Positions 8,077 through 16,641 of a stretch of DNA of 40,165 nucleotides are shown in pieces (positions within the stretch are counted from its first letter, which is position 1; every line of letters begins with the position of its first letter). The notes below the pieces were generated by a model. It was given only the letters and a program-made list of their open reading frames with translations, ran no database searches and was not told the DNA's origin. This stretch comes from Fuerstiella sp. GTDB lineage: Bacteria; Planctomycetota; Planctomycetia; Planctomycetales; Planctomycetaceae. The position numbers were made by a program, and so were the translations under genes. The stretch lies in assembly GCA_029247265.1 (NCBI GenBank), contig JAQWLN010000155.1, forward strand, positions 1-40,165, read 5' to 3'.

Positions 8077-9453
8077 TCAGGCCTGAATTGCTGCGAGCAT
8101 CCCCGTACTGTCCGCGTAGGAATCGCTTTTGATGCCAAGGGCATGCATCTGCGTCAGCCACAGATTGGCCAGCGGAGTACCGGTGCTGCAGTGGACGTGG
8201 CTGCCGAGTTTCAGCTTTCCTTTTCCCCCGGCAACCACCAGTGGTAAGTCGTTGTATTGATGAGTGGTTCCATCGCCCATGCCGGCTCCGAGTGTGAATA
8301 TCGTATTGTCCAGCAGCGTGGTACCGTTCGCTTCTTCAATTCCGTCCATCTTCTCCAGCAGTCGTGCCCAGGCCGACACATGAAAACGATCCAGTTTCAG
8401 CAGGTCTTCCAGGTGCTGGCCCGGATTGTGAGTCATGCCGTGATGGCTGTGTGGCTTGTCCAGAATGCCCTCCCAGTTAGTTGGCGTCGTCCAGCGTTCG
8501 GGACCCACCATCAGAGTGCCCACATTTGTCAGGCCCGTCTGTAGTGCGGTGACAAGCAGATCGCCCATCAGGTGGATATATTCGTTGCGAGGCAGATGTT
8601 CGGCCGGGCGTTCAATGCCCGCCGCGGTCAGATCGACTTTCATGGAGTCAATGCGGTCCATCCGCTTTTCGATCGTTCGGATCGCCTCGAAGTATTCATC
8701 AAACTTCTGCTGATCAGAATTGCTCAGTCGTTGCTGCAGCCGCCGGGCATTGCCAAGCGCCAGATCAGTGATGTTCCGAAACCGTGTGTTGGCTCGTGTG
8801 CCGAACAGTCGGTCGTAAACATTCCGGGGATTTCTCATCGACGGCGCAACATGCCCCGTGCCGTACCAGGACATGTTGTCAAAGTAGATGGATTCAATGT
8901 TGTTCTTGTGGTCGTTACAGCTGAGTTCCAGCGTCGAATACGGCGTGGTCTGCCCGATACTGTCGGCCACGATGTGGTCCAGCGTGCGCGCCAGCGGATA
9001 GGCGGAATTTTCGACTTCGAACGGTGCAACACTGGTCAGGAAACACGATGCGCACTGGGCGTGCGAGTCGGTTCCGTGCTGGAAGATACGGTCCATCCCG
9101 GTAATCAGAGAAACTCTGTCCCGCATTGTGTGAAGTGGGGCCAGCGTTGGTGTCAGTGTGAGAGGGTGAGTGCCAACGGGAGCCACCTTGCCCTCAAATC
9201 GCCAGACATTATTCTGGCCTGCAAACGCCGGCAGCGGCCGATCGCCTTCGCCGGGAAAGAACCCGCGGCGCACGATACCATTGGGCAGGTAAAAGAAGGC
9301 CAGTCGCTGTGCCGGCGCAGACGTATCACTACTGTCCGAGGCATTGCTGCGACTGGTGAAACTTTCGAGCCACGGCAGACTTAGCGCGACACCACCAGTG
9401 CCGGCAATGAAGCGCCGTCGCGAGACAGTGCTGCCATTCGTTTTGTTCGTCAT
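8077..9453 (-). CDS. DUF1552 protein with Tat-type signal
   Basis: 458 residues from the ATG at 9453; a TTG at 9477 would add eight residues but has a poorer context, while AAAGGA lies just upstream of the ATG. The N-terminus has SRRRFIAGTGGVALSLPWLE, a Tat signal. The rest is the DUF1552 domain, a planctomycete- and myxobacteria-rich family of periplasmic proteins with an alkaline phosphatase/sulfatase-like look: FYLPNGIVRRGFFP, HAQCASCFLT, and GAGMGDGTTHQYNDLPL near the end. DUF1552 genes are almost always next to a DUF1592-type cytochrome gene, as here (60 bp apart). Function is unknown; co-export with the cytochrome suggests one envelope complex. Confidence 0.9.
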   Translation of the reverse strand: MTNKTNGSTVSRRRFIAGTGGVALSLPWLESFTSRSNASDSSDTSAPAQRLAFFYLPNGIVRRGFFPGEGDRPLPAFAGQNNVWRFEGKVAPVGTHPLTLTPTLAPLHTMRDRVSLITGMDRIFQHGTDSHAQCASCFLTSVAPFEVENSAYPLARTLDHIVADSIGQTTPYSTLELSCNDHKNNIESIYFDNMSWYGTGHVAPSMRNPRNVYDRLFGTRANTRFRNITDLALGNARRLQQRLSNSDQQKFDEYFEAIRTIEKRMDRIDSMKVDLTAAGIERPAEHLPRNEYIHLMGDLLVTALQTGLTNVGTLMVGPERWTTPTNWEGILDKPHSHHGMTHNPGQHLEDLLKLDRFHVSAWARLLEKMDGIEEANGTTLLDNTIFTLGAGMGDGTTHQYNDLPLVVAGGKGKLKLGSHVHCSTGTPLANLWLTQMHALGIKSDSYADSTGMLAAIQA

Positions 9454-9513
9454 TTCGCTGGACGTCCTTTGTTCCAAAACGTGGTTTGTGCAGTCGGTAG
9501 ATCGGATCGCGTT

Positions 9514-12042
9514 CTACTCACCATCCGACTTCGCAGCATTCCCGGGGTTCTTGTGTAGAAATGGTTCGCTCATGGCCACACTCTTAAGCACAGCCCGCAG
9601 TTGATCTTTGCCGGTCATCGCCTGATTCGTCATGACGTCCAGGGCGGGTGAATCGGCAGGCCCCAGTTCCCGGCCCAATGCGTACGACAGCAGATGGGCC
9701 GTGAATCCGCGGATGAAACGTTTTTTCTCCTGAACAACCAGACGTTTGAATTCCACGAACGACTTGAATTCATGCTGATTGAATAACACTCCTCCGGGAT
9801 CCACATCACGACCATTCTCATACTTGTCGCGCCAGACACCGGTGGGACCGAAATTCTCCAGCGCAAAGCCGAACGGGTCAATCTTATCATGGCAACCAGC
9901 GCAGTCGGCGCGCTCTCGATGGGCCGCCAGACGTTCGCGAATCGTGAGCTTTGCCAGTTCTTTCGCGTCGCCTTCCGGCAGTGGAGGAACGTCAGCCGGC
10001 GGCGGTTCAGGAGGGTCGTTGAAGATAACCGCGTTGACCCACGCTCCACGAGTAATCGGTTGAGTCCGCGATGGCGCGGCCGTCATGGTCATCACAGCCG
10101 CGTTTGCAATCACGCCACCGCGACGTGGATCATCCAGTGAGACCCGCTTGAAGACCTGCACCTGGACGTCGTGTCCTGATTCCGACTTCCCGTCGTAGTT
10201 CTGTCGCAGCATGTCACTTTGCCACGTGAACTTCGGATCCAGCAGTTCAATGACTGAACGGTCTTCCACAAAAACGGTTTCGAACAGCAGCAGAGGCTCG
10301 GACATCATGTGCATACTGGTTCGATACCCGTGGTAATAGAAGTATGGAAACTTCCCGGGGTCGGGGATCGAGGTAATCAGCCGCTCCAGCTGCAGCCACT
10401 GAGCCGGGAAATTGTCGCAGAACCGGCTCGATCGTCTGTCGTTCAGCATTCGGTCGATCTGTGCGCTGAGTACGTCCGGATCGCTGAGTGTGCCGGCTTC
10501 CGCGTGATCCAGCAGGGTGTCGTCCGGAATGCTGCTCCAGAAAAACTGAGCCAGGCGCGAGGCCAGGTCGAAATCATTCAGGCGCCGGCGCCCGGGAAGC
10601 TCATCATCGCCACCGTCGTGATCATTCGACTCATAGAAGTAAAGAAAATCGGGCATGCCAATGACGGCTCCGACAACCGTCCGCATTGTGTCTTCGTACG
10701 AATCTCCCGACGCGATCTGGTCGTTCGCAAATTTCGTAAATCGATCCAGTGTTTCCGCATCGACCGGTCTGCGGAACGCATGCCGCAGCAGGTGGTCGAG
10801 CCGAGACCGAACCGAATCAGTCTCAGCGATGGCCTCGACATCAGGTTTTGCATTCGACTTGCGTCCGGTCACTTCGACGAAGTCCAGTCCGAAGTAAACT
10901 CGAGGCGACTGCTGTCTCCTGCCAACGCATTTAACTCTCAGAGTGTGCACGCCGGTTGCGATGTTCAGACCAGTCACCGAGCGATCACTGATATCGACTT
11001 TCGAGCCATACAGATCGGCGGCCTTGATGATCTTCATGTCATCCAGATAGACATCAAAGATGCCATAGTCGGGAGCATTCGTGAACCTGAAGTGCAGGCC
11101 GGTTCCCGTCTGCACAACGTTGAATTCCACCGTCAGTTCCAGGTCCTGCTTCGGACACCGCCACACCAGATGGGTGTCGCCGCTCCACTGATTGCCGTAG
11201 TGCAGCAGGTTCTGCGGTTCCGCCTCACCCGCAGGTGTCCCGACAGACTTCACCACCCGCATCTGTTCGACTTCGTACCGGCCTTCAATCGGACCACGGG
11301 CAGCCTGACCGGGAGGAGCAAACAAACGCCCCCAGCTGCGACATTCCTTCGCGTTCAGATCGGGACTTTCGGCGATTGTCTGACTCAGCTGCAGAAAAGA
11401 CTCCATCAGTAATGGTGACAGAGTCAGATGATCAGCGCGATTATCGAAACCATGTTCGGCCCGCTTGTCCTGAGGAAAGGCGGAAACACCGCGAAAACCT
11501 TCCGGGCGTTGATTGTCAATATCCTTGCTCAGCGGGCGACTGGAAATTCGCACGGTGTCCGGCATCTTTCCGGTCTCGGGATGGAAATAATCGTTGCGGC
11601 GCCGCAGCAGTCGTTCATTCAGCTGAAAGATGTCACGGTCCAGTTCCAGCAGATCAACGACGGCATTGTTGTACTGAAAACGATTCATCCGCCGAATCGG
11701 CGTGGCCCCGAAGGCTTGAGTCTTCAATGCCTGCTGCAGAATGGTTTGTAATGTTGTGACCATCTTCTTGCGTTTGCCGGCTGGCAGCGGAGGTTCATCG
11801 TCCGGCGGCATCTGGAGATCGATCAGCACCGTGACCAGCTTTTCCAGCAACTCGGGCTGTCCGCTCAGTTGGTCTGTCGACTTCAGTTTCAGCAGGTTGA
11901 CCTCGCCCTCGACTTTTCCGTCTTTGCCATGACACTTGATACAGTGAGTACTGAACGTTGATTGCAACGATGACGAATCGTCTGCCGACGATGATACGCC
12001 AGCTGACAATATCAGAACGAAAAACGTGTACGCGATTTTCAT
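9514..12042 (-). CDS. Planctomycete multi-domain cytochrome (DUF1587/1595/1592/1588/1585)
   Basis: 842 residues from the ATG at 12042; a TTG at 12051 is possible but less likely. Signal peptide MKIAYTFFVLILSAGVSSS. CIKCH at about 34-38 binds the first heme c. The planctomycete-specific domains follow in standard order: DUF1587 (GATPIRRMNRFQYNNAV, near 110), a carbohydrate-binding-like middle (230-370), DUF1595 (HAFRRPVDAETLDRF, near 420), DUF1592 (RRLNDFDLASRLAQFFW, near 485), DUF1588 with a second heme site CAGCH (near 715), and DUF1585 (FIRGFTAHLLSYALGRELG). It is periplasmic and probably carries electrons for an oxidation whose substrate is unknown. First gene of an operon with DUF1552 and a hydrolase. 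Confidence 0.92.
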   Translation of the reverse strand: MKIAYTFFVLILSAGVSSSADDSSSLQSTFSTHCIKCHGKDGKVEGEVNLLKLKSTDQLSGQPELLEKLVTVLIDLQMPPDDEPPLPAGKRKKMVTTLQTILQQALKTQAFGATPIRRMNRFQYNNAVVDLLELDRDIFQLNERLLRRRNDYFHPETGKMPDTVRISSRPLSKDIDNQRPEGFRGVSAFPQDKRAEHGFDNRADHLTLSPLLMESFLQLSQTIAESPDLNAKECRSWGRLFAPPGQAARGPIEGRYEVEQMRVVKSVGTPAGEAEPQNLLHYGNQWSGDTHLVWRCPKQDLELTVEFNVVQTGTGLHFRFTNAPDYGIFDVYLDDMKIIKAADLYGSKVDISDRSVTGLNIATGVHTLRVKCVGRRQQSPRVYFGLDFVEVTGRKSNAKPDVEAIAETDSVRSRLDHLLRHAFRRPVDAETLDRFTKFANDQIASGDSYEDTMRTVVGAVIGMPDFLYFYESNDHDGGDDELPGRRRLNDFDLASRLAQFFWSSIPDDTLLDHAEAGTLSDPDVLSAQIDRMLNDRRSSRFCDNFPAQWLQLERLITSIPDPGKFPYFYYHGYRTSMHMMSEPLLLFETVFVEDRSVIELLDPKFTWQSDMLRQNYDGKSESGHDVQVQVFKRVSLDDPRRGGVIANAAVMTMTAAPSRTQPITRGAWVNAVIFNDPPEPPPADVPPLPEGDAKELAKLTIRERLAAHRERADCAGCHDKIDPFGFALENFGPTGVWRDKYENGRDVDPGGVLFNQHEFKSFVEFKRLVVQEKKRFIRGFTAHLLSYALGRELGPADSPALDVMTNQAMTGKDQLRAVLKSVAMSEPFLHKNPGNAAKSDGE

Positions 12043-12618
12043 GACCCTCAATACATTAGCGAAGAACCGCTAAATCACGCTCACAGGAGCTATTGTCGCC
12101 CTCACATTGTCGCGTAACTCAGCAAGCTTTCTAGGCTCTTTGCAAAAAGGAAAACTACTGCTGTCAGCATTCTGGCATTTCAGTCGTTCGAAATCATCCA
12201 TCTCGGTCCCCAGGCCACGTGATTTCCCATGAGAAACACGGAAGAAGCGACCTGCACGTTCCATGCCTGGCACATCAGGCCGTTTTCCCTATTGCCGATT
12301 GATTTTAACCAGCAGTTCCGGCTCACACATCAGACAAATGAGATCAGAGAATATTTGTCCATGGCATGATTGGCACGAACCACCCGGCGTTGACTGTGTC
12401 GCGAGTACAGAAAACTCGGCGTTACGTGACACATTATCTGCCGCTGAATTCGGCATTCCGGAAGAAACTGGACTCAGAACAATAGTCACACTGAAGCGAA
12501 ATGCTGAACCCGATGAAGCTGTGCAAACCGGGGGGCGGTCGATCCTGTCACTCCACCGATGAGTTTTCTGGCAACACAATACGTCCGGGTTACCGATAAT
12601 CTGCAGAAGCGCATCGTC
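12043..12618. other. 576-bp divergent intergenic region, no gene seen
   Basis: Separates the minus-strand cytochrome operon from the plus-strand methyltransferase. It must hold both promoters, but I see no convincing -35/-10 pair or hairpin with a T-run. A minus-strand frame containing CQSCH (near 12370) has no signal peptide or domain context and runs under the methyltransferase. Confidence 0.45.
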
Positions 12619-13245
12619 ATGAGCAATGAATGGGCCAAGCCACAGCACGCCGAGGCATACCTTGCTCGCATGCATGACATTCCGCATCGCGTCGAAGGAG
12701 AGTCGACTCTGTTATCGGAAGTGCCGCTAGGATCGAAGCGTATTCTCGACCTCGGTTGCGGCGACGGCCATCTGCTGAGCCTTGTCCTCGCACATTGTCC
12801 TGGTGCAGAAGGCGTTTGTCTGGATTTCTCGCCAACGATGCTGGATCAGGCTCGGCTGCGATTTCAGACTGAGCCACGCGTTTCTTTTATCCAGCACAAC
12901 ATGGACGAGCGTCTGTCAACCAGCCGCACATTCGACTGCGTCGTCTCAAGCTTCGCTATCCACCACTGCACTGACGACCGTAAACGGGAAGTGTACTCCG
13001 AGGTGTATGACTTACTTGAACCCGGTGGCGCGTTTTGCAACATGGAGCACGTCGCGTCCCCCAATGAGCGCATTCACGATCGTTTCGTACGGGCGATGAA
13101 TATGACGCCCGATGACGAAGATCCATCCAACAAACTGCTTGATGTGGAAACACAGTTAGGTTGGATCAGAGAAATCGGATACAGGGATGTCGACTGTTAC
13201 TGGAAGTGGAGGGAGCTGGCGCTGATGATCGGTTTCAAGCCATGA
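12619..13245 (+). CDS. Class I SAM-dependent methyltransferase
   Basis: The preferred start is the ATG at 12619 (MSNEWAKPQHAEAYLARM); an ATG at 12559 in frame adds 20 residues with no family look. 208 residues. Motif I is ILDLGCGDGHLL near residue 40, the acidic end of strand 2 is VCLDFSPTMLDQA, motif II/III is FDCVVSSFAIHHC and motif IV is LLEPGGAFCNMEH. This is a Methyltransf_11/25-type fold that binds S-adenosylmethionine; small molecules are the usual substrates and nothing here names one. It heads a plus-strand run of small accessory genes (NTF2-like, GNAT, cupin). Confidence 0.88.
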   Translation: MSNEWAKPQHAEAYLARMHDIPHRVEGESTLLSEVPLGSKRILDLGCGDGHLLSLVLAHCPGAEGVCLDFSPTMLDQARLRFQTEPRVSFIQHNMDERLSTSRTFDCVVSSFAIHHCTDDRKREVYSEVYDLLEPGGAFCNMEHVASPNERIHDRFVRAMNMTPDDEDPSNKLLDVETQLGWIREIGYRDVDCYWKWRELALMIGFKP

Positions 13246-13301
13246 ACTCAACCGGCACGGACTTCGATTTCCTCTTTGCCTTCTGACATGCCGCAACAAC
13301 A

Positions 13302-13737
13302 ATGACAGACAACGCAATGAAAGGTAGCGAAACACATCAGCTGGCGTTCAATCCGGAACACTCTGTGTGGCAGGCCGTTGTTGAAAAACAACGGATCGGC
13401 ACTGGAGGAATTATTTGCCGACGAATATGTCGAAGTCACGCTGGACGGACAACGAGTTGCGAAAGGAGCGATTGTCCGTGAATCACCGGTGATCGAGGAA
13501 ATCGCAGCGTACGGCATCGATTCTGAACAAGTCGTTCTCATCAACGATGGGTGTATTCTGCTGAGCTACCATCTAACAATTGACGGCACTTCTCGCGGAG
13601 TGGTGATCTCGCCGCCGGAACGCTGGGCGACGTCGGTGTGGTCTCGACAAGACGAAATGTGGAAATGTAATCTGTTTCAGCAGAGCGTCTTCGGACCGGA
13701 TCACCTGGCGAAGGTAACTTCGAAGACAACTGATTAG
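13302..13737 (+). pseudogene. NTF2/SnoaL-like (DUF4440-type) protein, frameshifted
   Basis: An ATG at 13302 (or 13317) opens a frame giving HSVWQAVVEK, then runs into nonsense. One base later, from about 13386, another frame reads NNGSALEELFADEYVEVTLDG and on to a stop at 13735. Removing one A from the five-A run at 13384-13388 joins them into VWQAVVENNGSALEELF, matching the start of DUF4440 domains (about 140 aa). Later features fit the family: ERWATSVWSRQDEMWKCNLFQQ. These cone-shaped proteins are enzymes or ligand binders of varied function. Either a real frameshift or a homopolymer error; the C-terminal 119 residues could also be made from an internal start. Confidence 0.75.
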
Positions 13738-13844
13738 TTTATTGAGTTTCCTGCCGGCGTCTTCGTGAATGAGACGCTGCTTCGCCCGTCGAATTTTCTG
13801 AGATTTCGTGAGCTCGAGTCGCTGCCACTAACATCCAAGGTCCA

Positions 13845-14816
13845 ATGACGTCAAAGACTATTATTCGTCAGTTTCAAACACATGATGCCGAAGCATTAAT
13901 TGTTTTGTGGCAGACCGTGCTGCCATCATCGCAGCCCTGGAACGATCCGGGAGATGTCCTGGTACGCAAACTGAATCGATACGACGGTCTGGTCTTCATT
14001 GCTGAGTTGAATAACGCGGTCGTCGGTGTCGTCATGGTTGGATATGACGGAGTCCGAGGCTGGATCTACGGGCTTGCTGTTTCTGCTGAACACCGGAAAT
14101 CTGGTATCGGATGCAGACTGCTGAAAGCAGCCGAGTCGGCACTGCAATCACGCGGTTGCCCCAAGGTCAACCTGCAGGTGCGTTCAACCAGCTCCGAAGT
14201 ATTGACCTTTTACGAGCGCTGCGGCTACCAGACGGAAGACCGAGTCAGCCTCGGCAAACCGCTCTGTAAGTCATCCTGCGCGGATGTCCCAACGATTCAG
14301 GTAACGGATGAGATCAACCTGTCCTCGATTTCCGACAGCGACAAGCCAGCCTATCTGAAGTATCTCAACGAGACGGACGAATTTGAGTCCAGCATGATGT
14401 CGGTGCCGTTTCCCTATTCAGCCCATGACGCTGACCAGTGGATCGCGAAAGTCTGTTCCTCATCAGAAGAGCAGGACCGTCGCCGCAGTTGGGCAGTTCG
14501 CCGTGGGGCACAACTGATTGGAGGAATCAGCCTGTTTGAAATGACCATTGGACAGAAAGCTGAGATCGGTTACTGGCTGGCCAAACCATATTGGGGAAAA
14601 GGCATCATGACAGACGTTGTCCTCTGTCTGTGTTCATATGCCTTCGATGAGTACAAGCTGTTCAGAATTGAGGGGCGCGTGCTCGCGACCAATCCGCGCT
14701 CGGCCAGTGTCTTACGGAAGGCCGGCTTCGATCTCGAAGGAACATTGCGAAGTTGTTTTATTCGTGACGGCCAGCAGGTGGATGATCTGATCTTCGGACT
14801 GGTAAGGGATGTCTGA
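13845..14816 (+). CDS. Tandem GNAT acetyltransferase (two different GNAT domains fused)
   Basis: ATG at 13845 with AAGG 5 bp upstream. 323 residues in two halves. Residues 1-145 are a compact GNAT like small ribosomal or metabolite acetyltransferases: acetyl-CoA loop EHRKSGIG, then VRSTSSEVLTFYERCGY. Residues 155-323 are a RimJ/RimL-type GNAT: IGYWLAKPYWGKGIMTDVV with the pyrophosphate loop, then NPRSASVLRKAGFDLEGTL. Both loops look intact, so both halves may bind acetyl-CoA. Targets are unknown. The two halves are from different GNAT subfamilies, so this is a fusion rather than an internal duplication. No frameshift is needed. Confidence 0.87.
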   Translation: MTSKTIIRQFQTHDAEALIVLWQTVLPSSQPWNDPGDVLVRKLNRYDGLVFIAELNNAVVGVVMVGYDGVRGWIYGLAVSAEHRKSGIGCRLLKAAESALQSRGCPKVNLQVRSTSSEVLTFYERCGYQTEDRVSLGKPLCKSSCADVPTIQVTDEINLSSISDSDKPAYLKYLNETDEFESSMMSVPFPYSAHDADQWIAKVCSSSEEQDRRRSWAVRRGAQLIGGISLFEMTIGQKAEIGYWLAKPYWGKGIMTDVVLCLCSYAFDEYKLFRIEGRVLATNPRSASVLRKAGFDLEGTLRSCFIRDGQQVDDLIFGLVRDV

Positions 14817-14897
14817 CACCGTGAACATTCTTGATATACCGTTCAAACGCCATCTGAGCCTCACATTTCTTAAGCACAACGGCAAAGAGGCTGAATA

Positions 14898-15305
14898 ATG
14901 GGCACGCACAATTCAATCCCTGCCACAGCAGCAATTGCGACCGAAACCATGACTCTCAAGACCTCGTCATACAGTATTTCCGACCTGCGCGAACAACAAC
15001 AGAATTCCGGCGCTGCATGGCTGGTATTTCTGAAACTGCCCACTCTGTCGATGGGTGTTTATTCCGTTCCGGCCGGGACCAATGATCGCGAATCACACGG
15101 TGCTCATGACCAGGATGAGGTCTACGTCGGCATCAGCGGTGCCGGACGGTTGACCGCAGACGAGCAGGAATATGACATTGAGACCGGCACTGTCGTATAT
15201 GTGAAGGCTGGTGTGCAACATTACTTCCACGACGTCACGGATGACTTAACGCTGCTTGTACACTTCAGTCCCGGTAGCCGCGAAAGTAAGAATAAAAGAC
15301 AGTAG
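14898..15305 (+). CDS. Cupin-domain protein
   Basis: 135 residues, ATG at 14898 with AAAGAGG 7 bp upstream, which supports this start over the ATG at codon 18. Single small beta-barrel cupin: motif 1 is HGAHDQDEVYVGISGAG (two His and a Glu as metal ligands) and motif 2 is GTVVYVKAGVQHYFHD (third His). The first motif-1 position fits H-x-x-H rather than the commonest HxH spacing. Stand-alone cupins are sensors, isomerases or dioxygenases; nothing here decides. Last gene of the plus-strand accessory run, 81 bp after the GNAT gene, with a hairpin directly after the stop. Confidence 0.82.
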   Translation: MGTHNSIPATAAIATETMTLKTSSYSISDLREQQQNSGAAWLVFLKLPTLSMGVYSVPAGTNDRESHGAHDQDEVYVGISGAGRLTADEQEYDIETGTVVYVKAGVQHYFHDVTDDLTLLVHFSPGSRESKNKRQ

Positions 15306-15322
15306 GCCGCGTGCAACGCGGC
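15306..15322 (+). terminator. Hairpin immediately after the cupin gene
   Basis: GCCGCGT and ACGCGGC form a perfect 7-bp stem around GCA, starting one base after the stop codon. There is no T-run, so this is a weak terminator candidate. Confidence 0.35.
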
Positions 15323-15393
15323 GGCGACAAGCGGCAGCTGCTGAACAAAGAATGCGTGGTCCGTACCGGTTTTTCAGAATTCAGCGTGACGGC

Positions 15394-16249
15394 TTATCTG
15401 CTGTTCCCGACCAGAGGATCAAGGAACCGGTAGAGTTCTTTGATGGCCGGATCATCGGGCTGACCGAGGTTGGCGTTCAGCCGATTATGCGTGGTATCTC
15501 GGGCGCCAAAAACAGTCGCGGGAAGCTCCGATGCCTTCAGGTGCCAGCGACCATCAGCTCGGTCGTTTGCCATTCTGCTGATCCAAGCTCGCATTCAACT
15601 TCGTAGTTGCCTGTCAATGGCGTACGGAAGTAAAGGCAGTCCTGTGCATACCCGGAATACCTGGCAACTCGATTGTCATAAGGTTGCCAGTGTGGACTCG
15701 GCAAACCCTGGCCACGCGTACCTGCTGTGCTGTAGCTTACCGAAGCCCAGCTTTCAAACGGAGCGGATGTTTTGAAACCGTCCAGCGAAGATTGGCCGGA
15801 GATCAGGTACTGCAGGCCGCCCAGCAACGAAAAGAAGTAGTGGTCCCAATCCTTCAATCCTGTCGTTCGCCATTGACGTGTGTTGTTGACGTACATTTCA
15901 AAGATAACCTGTAGCAAATCGCCGGTGATGCCGTATTGCAACAGAAACCGTTTCCTGCTCGCAGCGGTGGCGCAGACCCCGCCGGCGTGAGTGCCGCAGA
16001 CAGGCGAATGGATCTGTGCGACTCAGAAGGAAGCCCCCAGTCCAGGAGAAACTGATAGCGTTTGATTGGGGGCAGCCGCCGGGCTCGACGTCTCACAGCA
16101 AAAACGTTTTCGGCGACATACTCATCGCCGAAAATTACATTCGTGGCGATCGTGTCCGCGGCGATCGCAATTGAGCAATTGAGCGTCGCCAGTGAAGAGG
16201 CGATTATTAGGCGTTGGAATCGGCTAACAAACGCTTGAGATTTCATCAT
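15394..16249 (-). pseudogene. Decayed planctomycete-specific exported protein (DUF1583-like)
   Basis: Protein-like sequence continues through three minus-strand frames. Frame one (16249 down to about 15940) has a signal peptide (LIIASSLATLNCSIAIA) and then RYQFLLDWGLPSESHRSIRL, which resembles large planctomycete-only proteins of the DUF1583 group. Frame two (about 15941-15537) has NTRQWRTTGLKDWDHYFFSLLGG's region, here split as NTRQWRTTGLKDW and HYFFSLLGGLQYL, then [17 protein letters not shown] and MVAGT before a stop. Frame three (to 15394) ends with [18 protein letters not shown], which I do not recognise. Relatives are much longer, so internal DNA has been lost as well. The decay is clear; the family name is from memory of the motif style and less sure. 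Confidence 0.6.
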
Positions 16250-16641
16250 GCCCAGATTCGCCAGTGACTCGCTCTGCCTCCCGCCCTCCTTACCTGTCGC
16301 TCAGGAGTTCACAATCACGCTGTTTTTTTTCTGGTTCCTGCCCCGAGTCGAGCAGCATTTTTGCTGGGCATCCTGGCTGCGAACACGTATTGCTGCCAAT
16401 ATGAAGTTACTCAGACACAGCATCTTTGCGGGAGCCACAAGCAGCTCTAACCACTCGATATGTTGACTTCAAAAATGACGTCGTCGGAGAACGCACGGCA
16501 GGTCACCAGCACCGATTGACCACTTCGTCGCGACCTTCAGATCGCTTTGATATTGCAATTCTGTGGGGCGCCCCATCGGTTTTCGGTCTTTGCGGAATAC
16601 ATTCCCCAGGCATTTTACTCAGCTCAAACTGCGGACAGTGC
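16250..16641. other. 392-bp stretch without a recognisable gene
   Basis: No frame resembles a known family on either strand. A perfect 12-bp palindrome, TGGGGCGCCCCA, lies at 16564-16575, about 70 bp beyond the pyruvate carboxylase stop. It has no T-run and no clear role. Confidence 0.45.

Noticed and set aside
12289..12687. Minus-strand frame with a CQSCH heme-like motif
   Set aside because: No signal peptide, no surrounding cytochrome pattern, and it overlaps the start of the methyltransferase.
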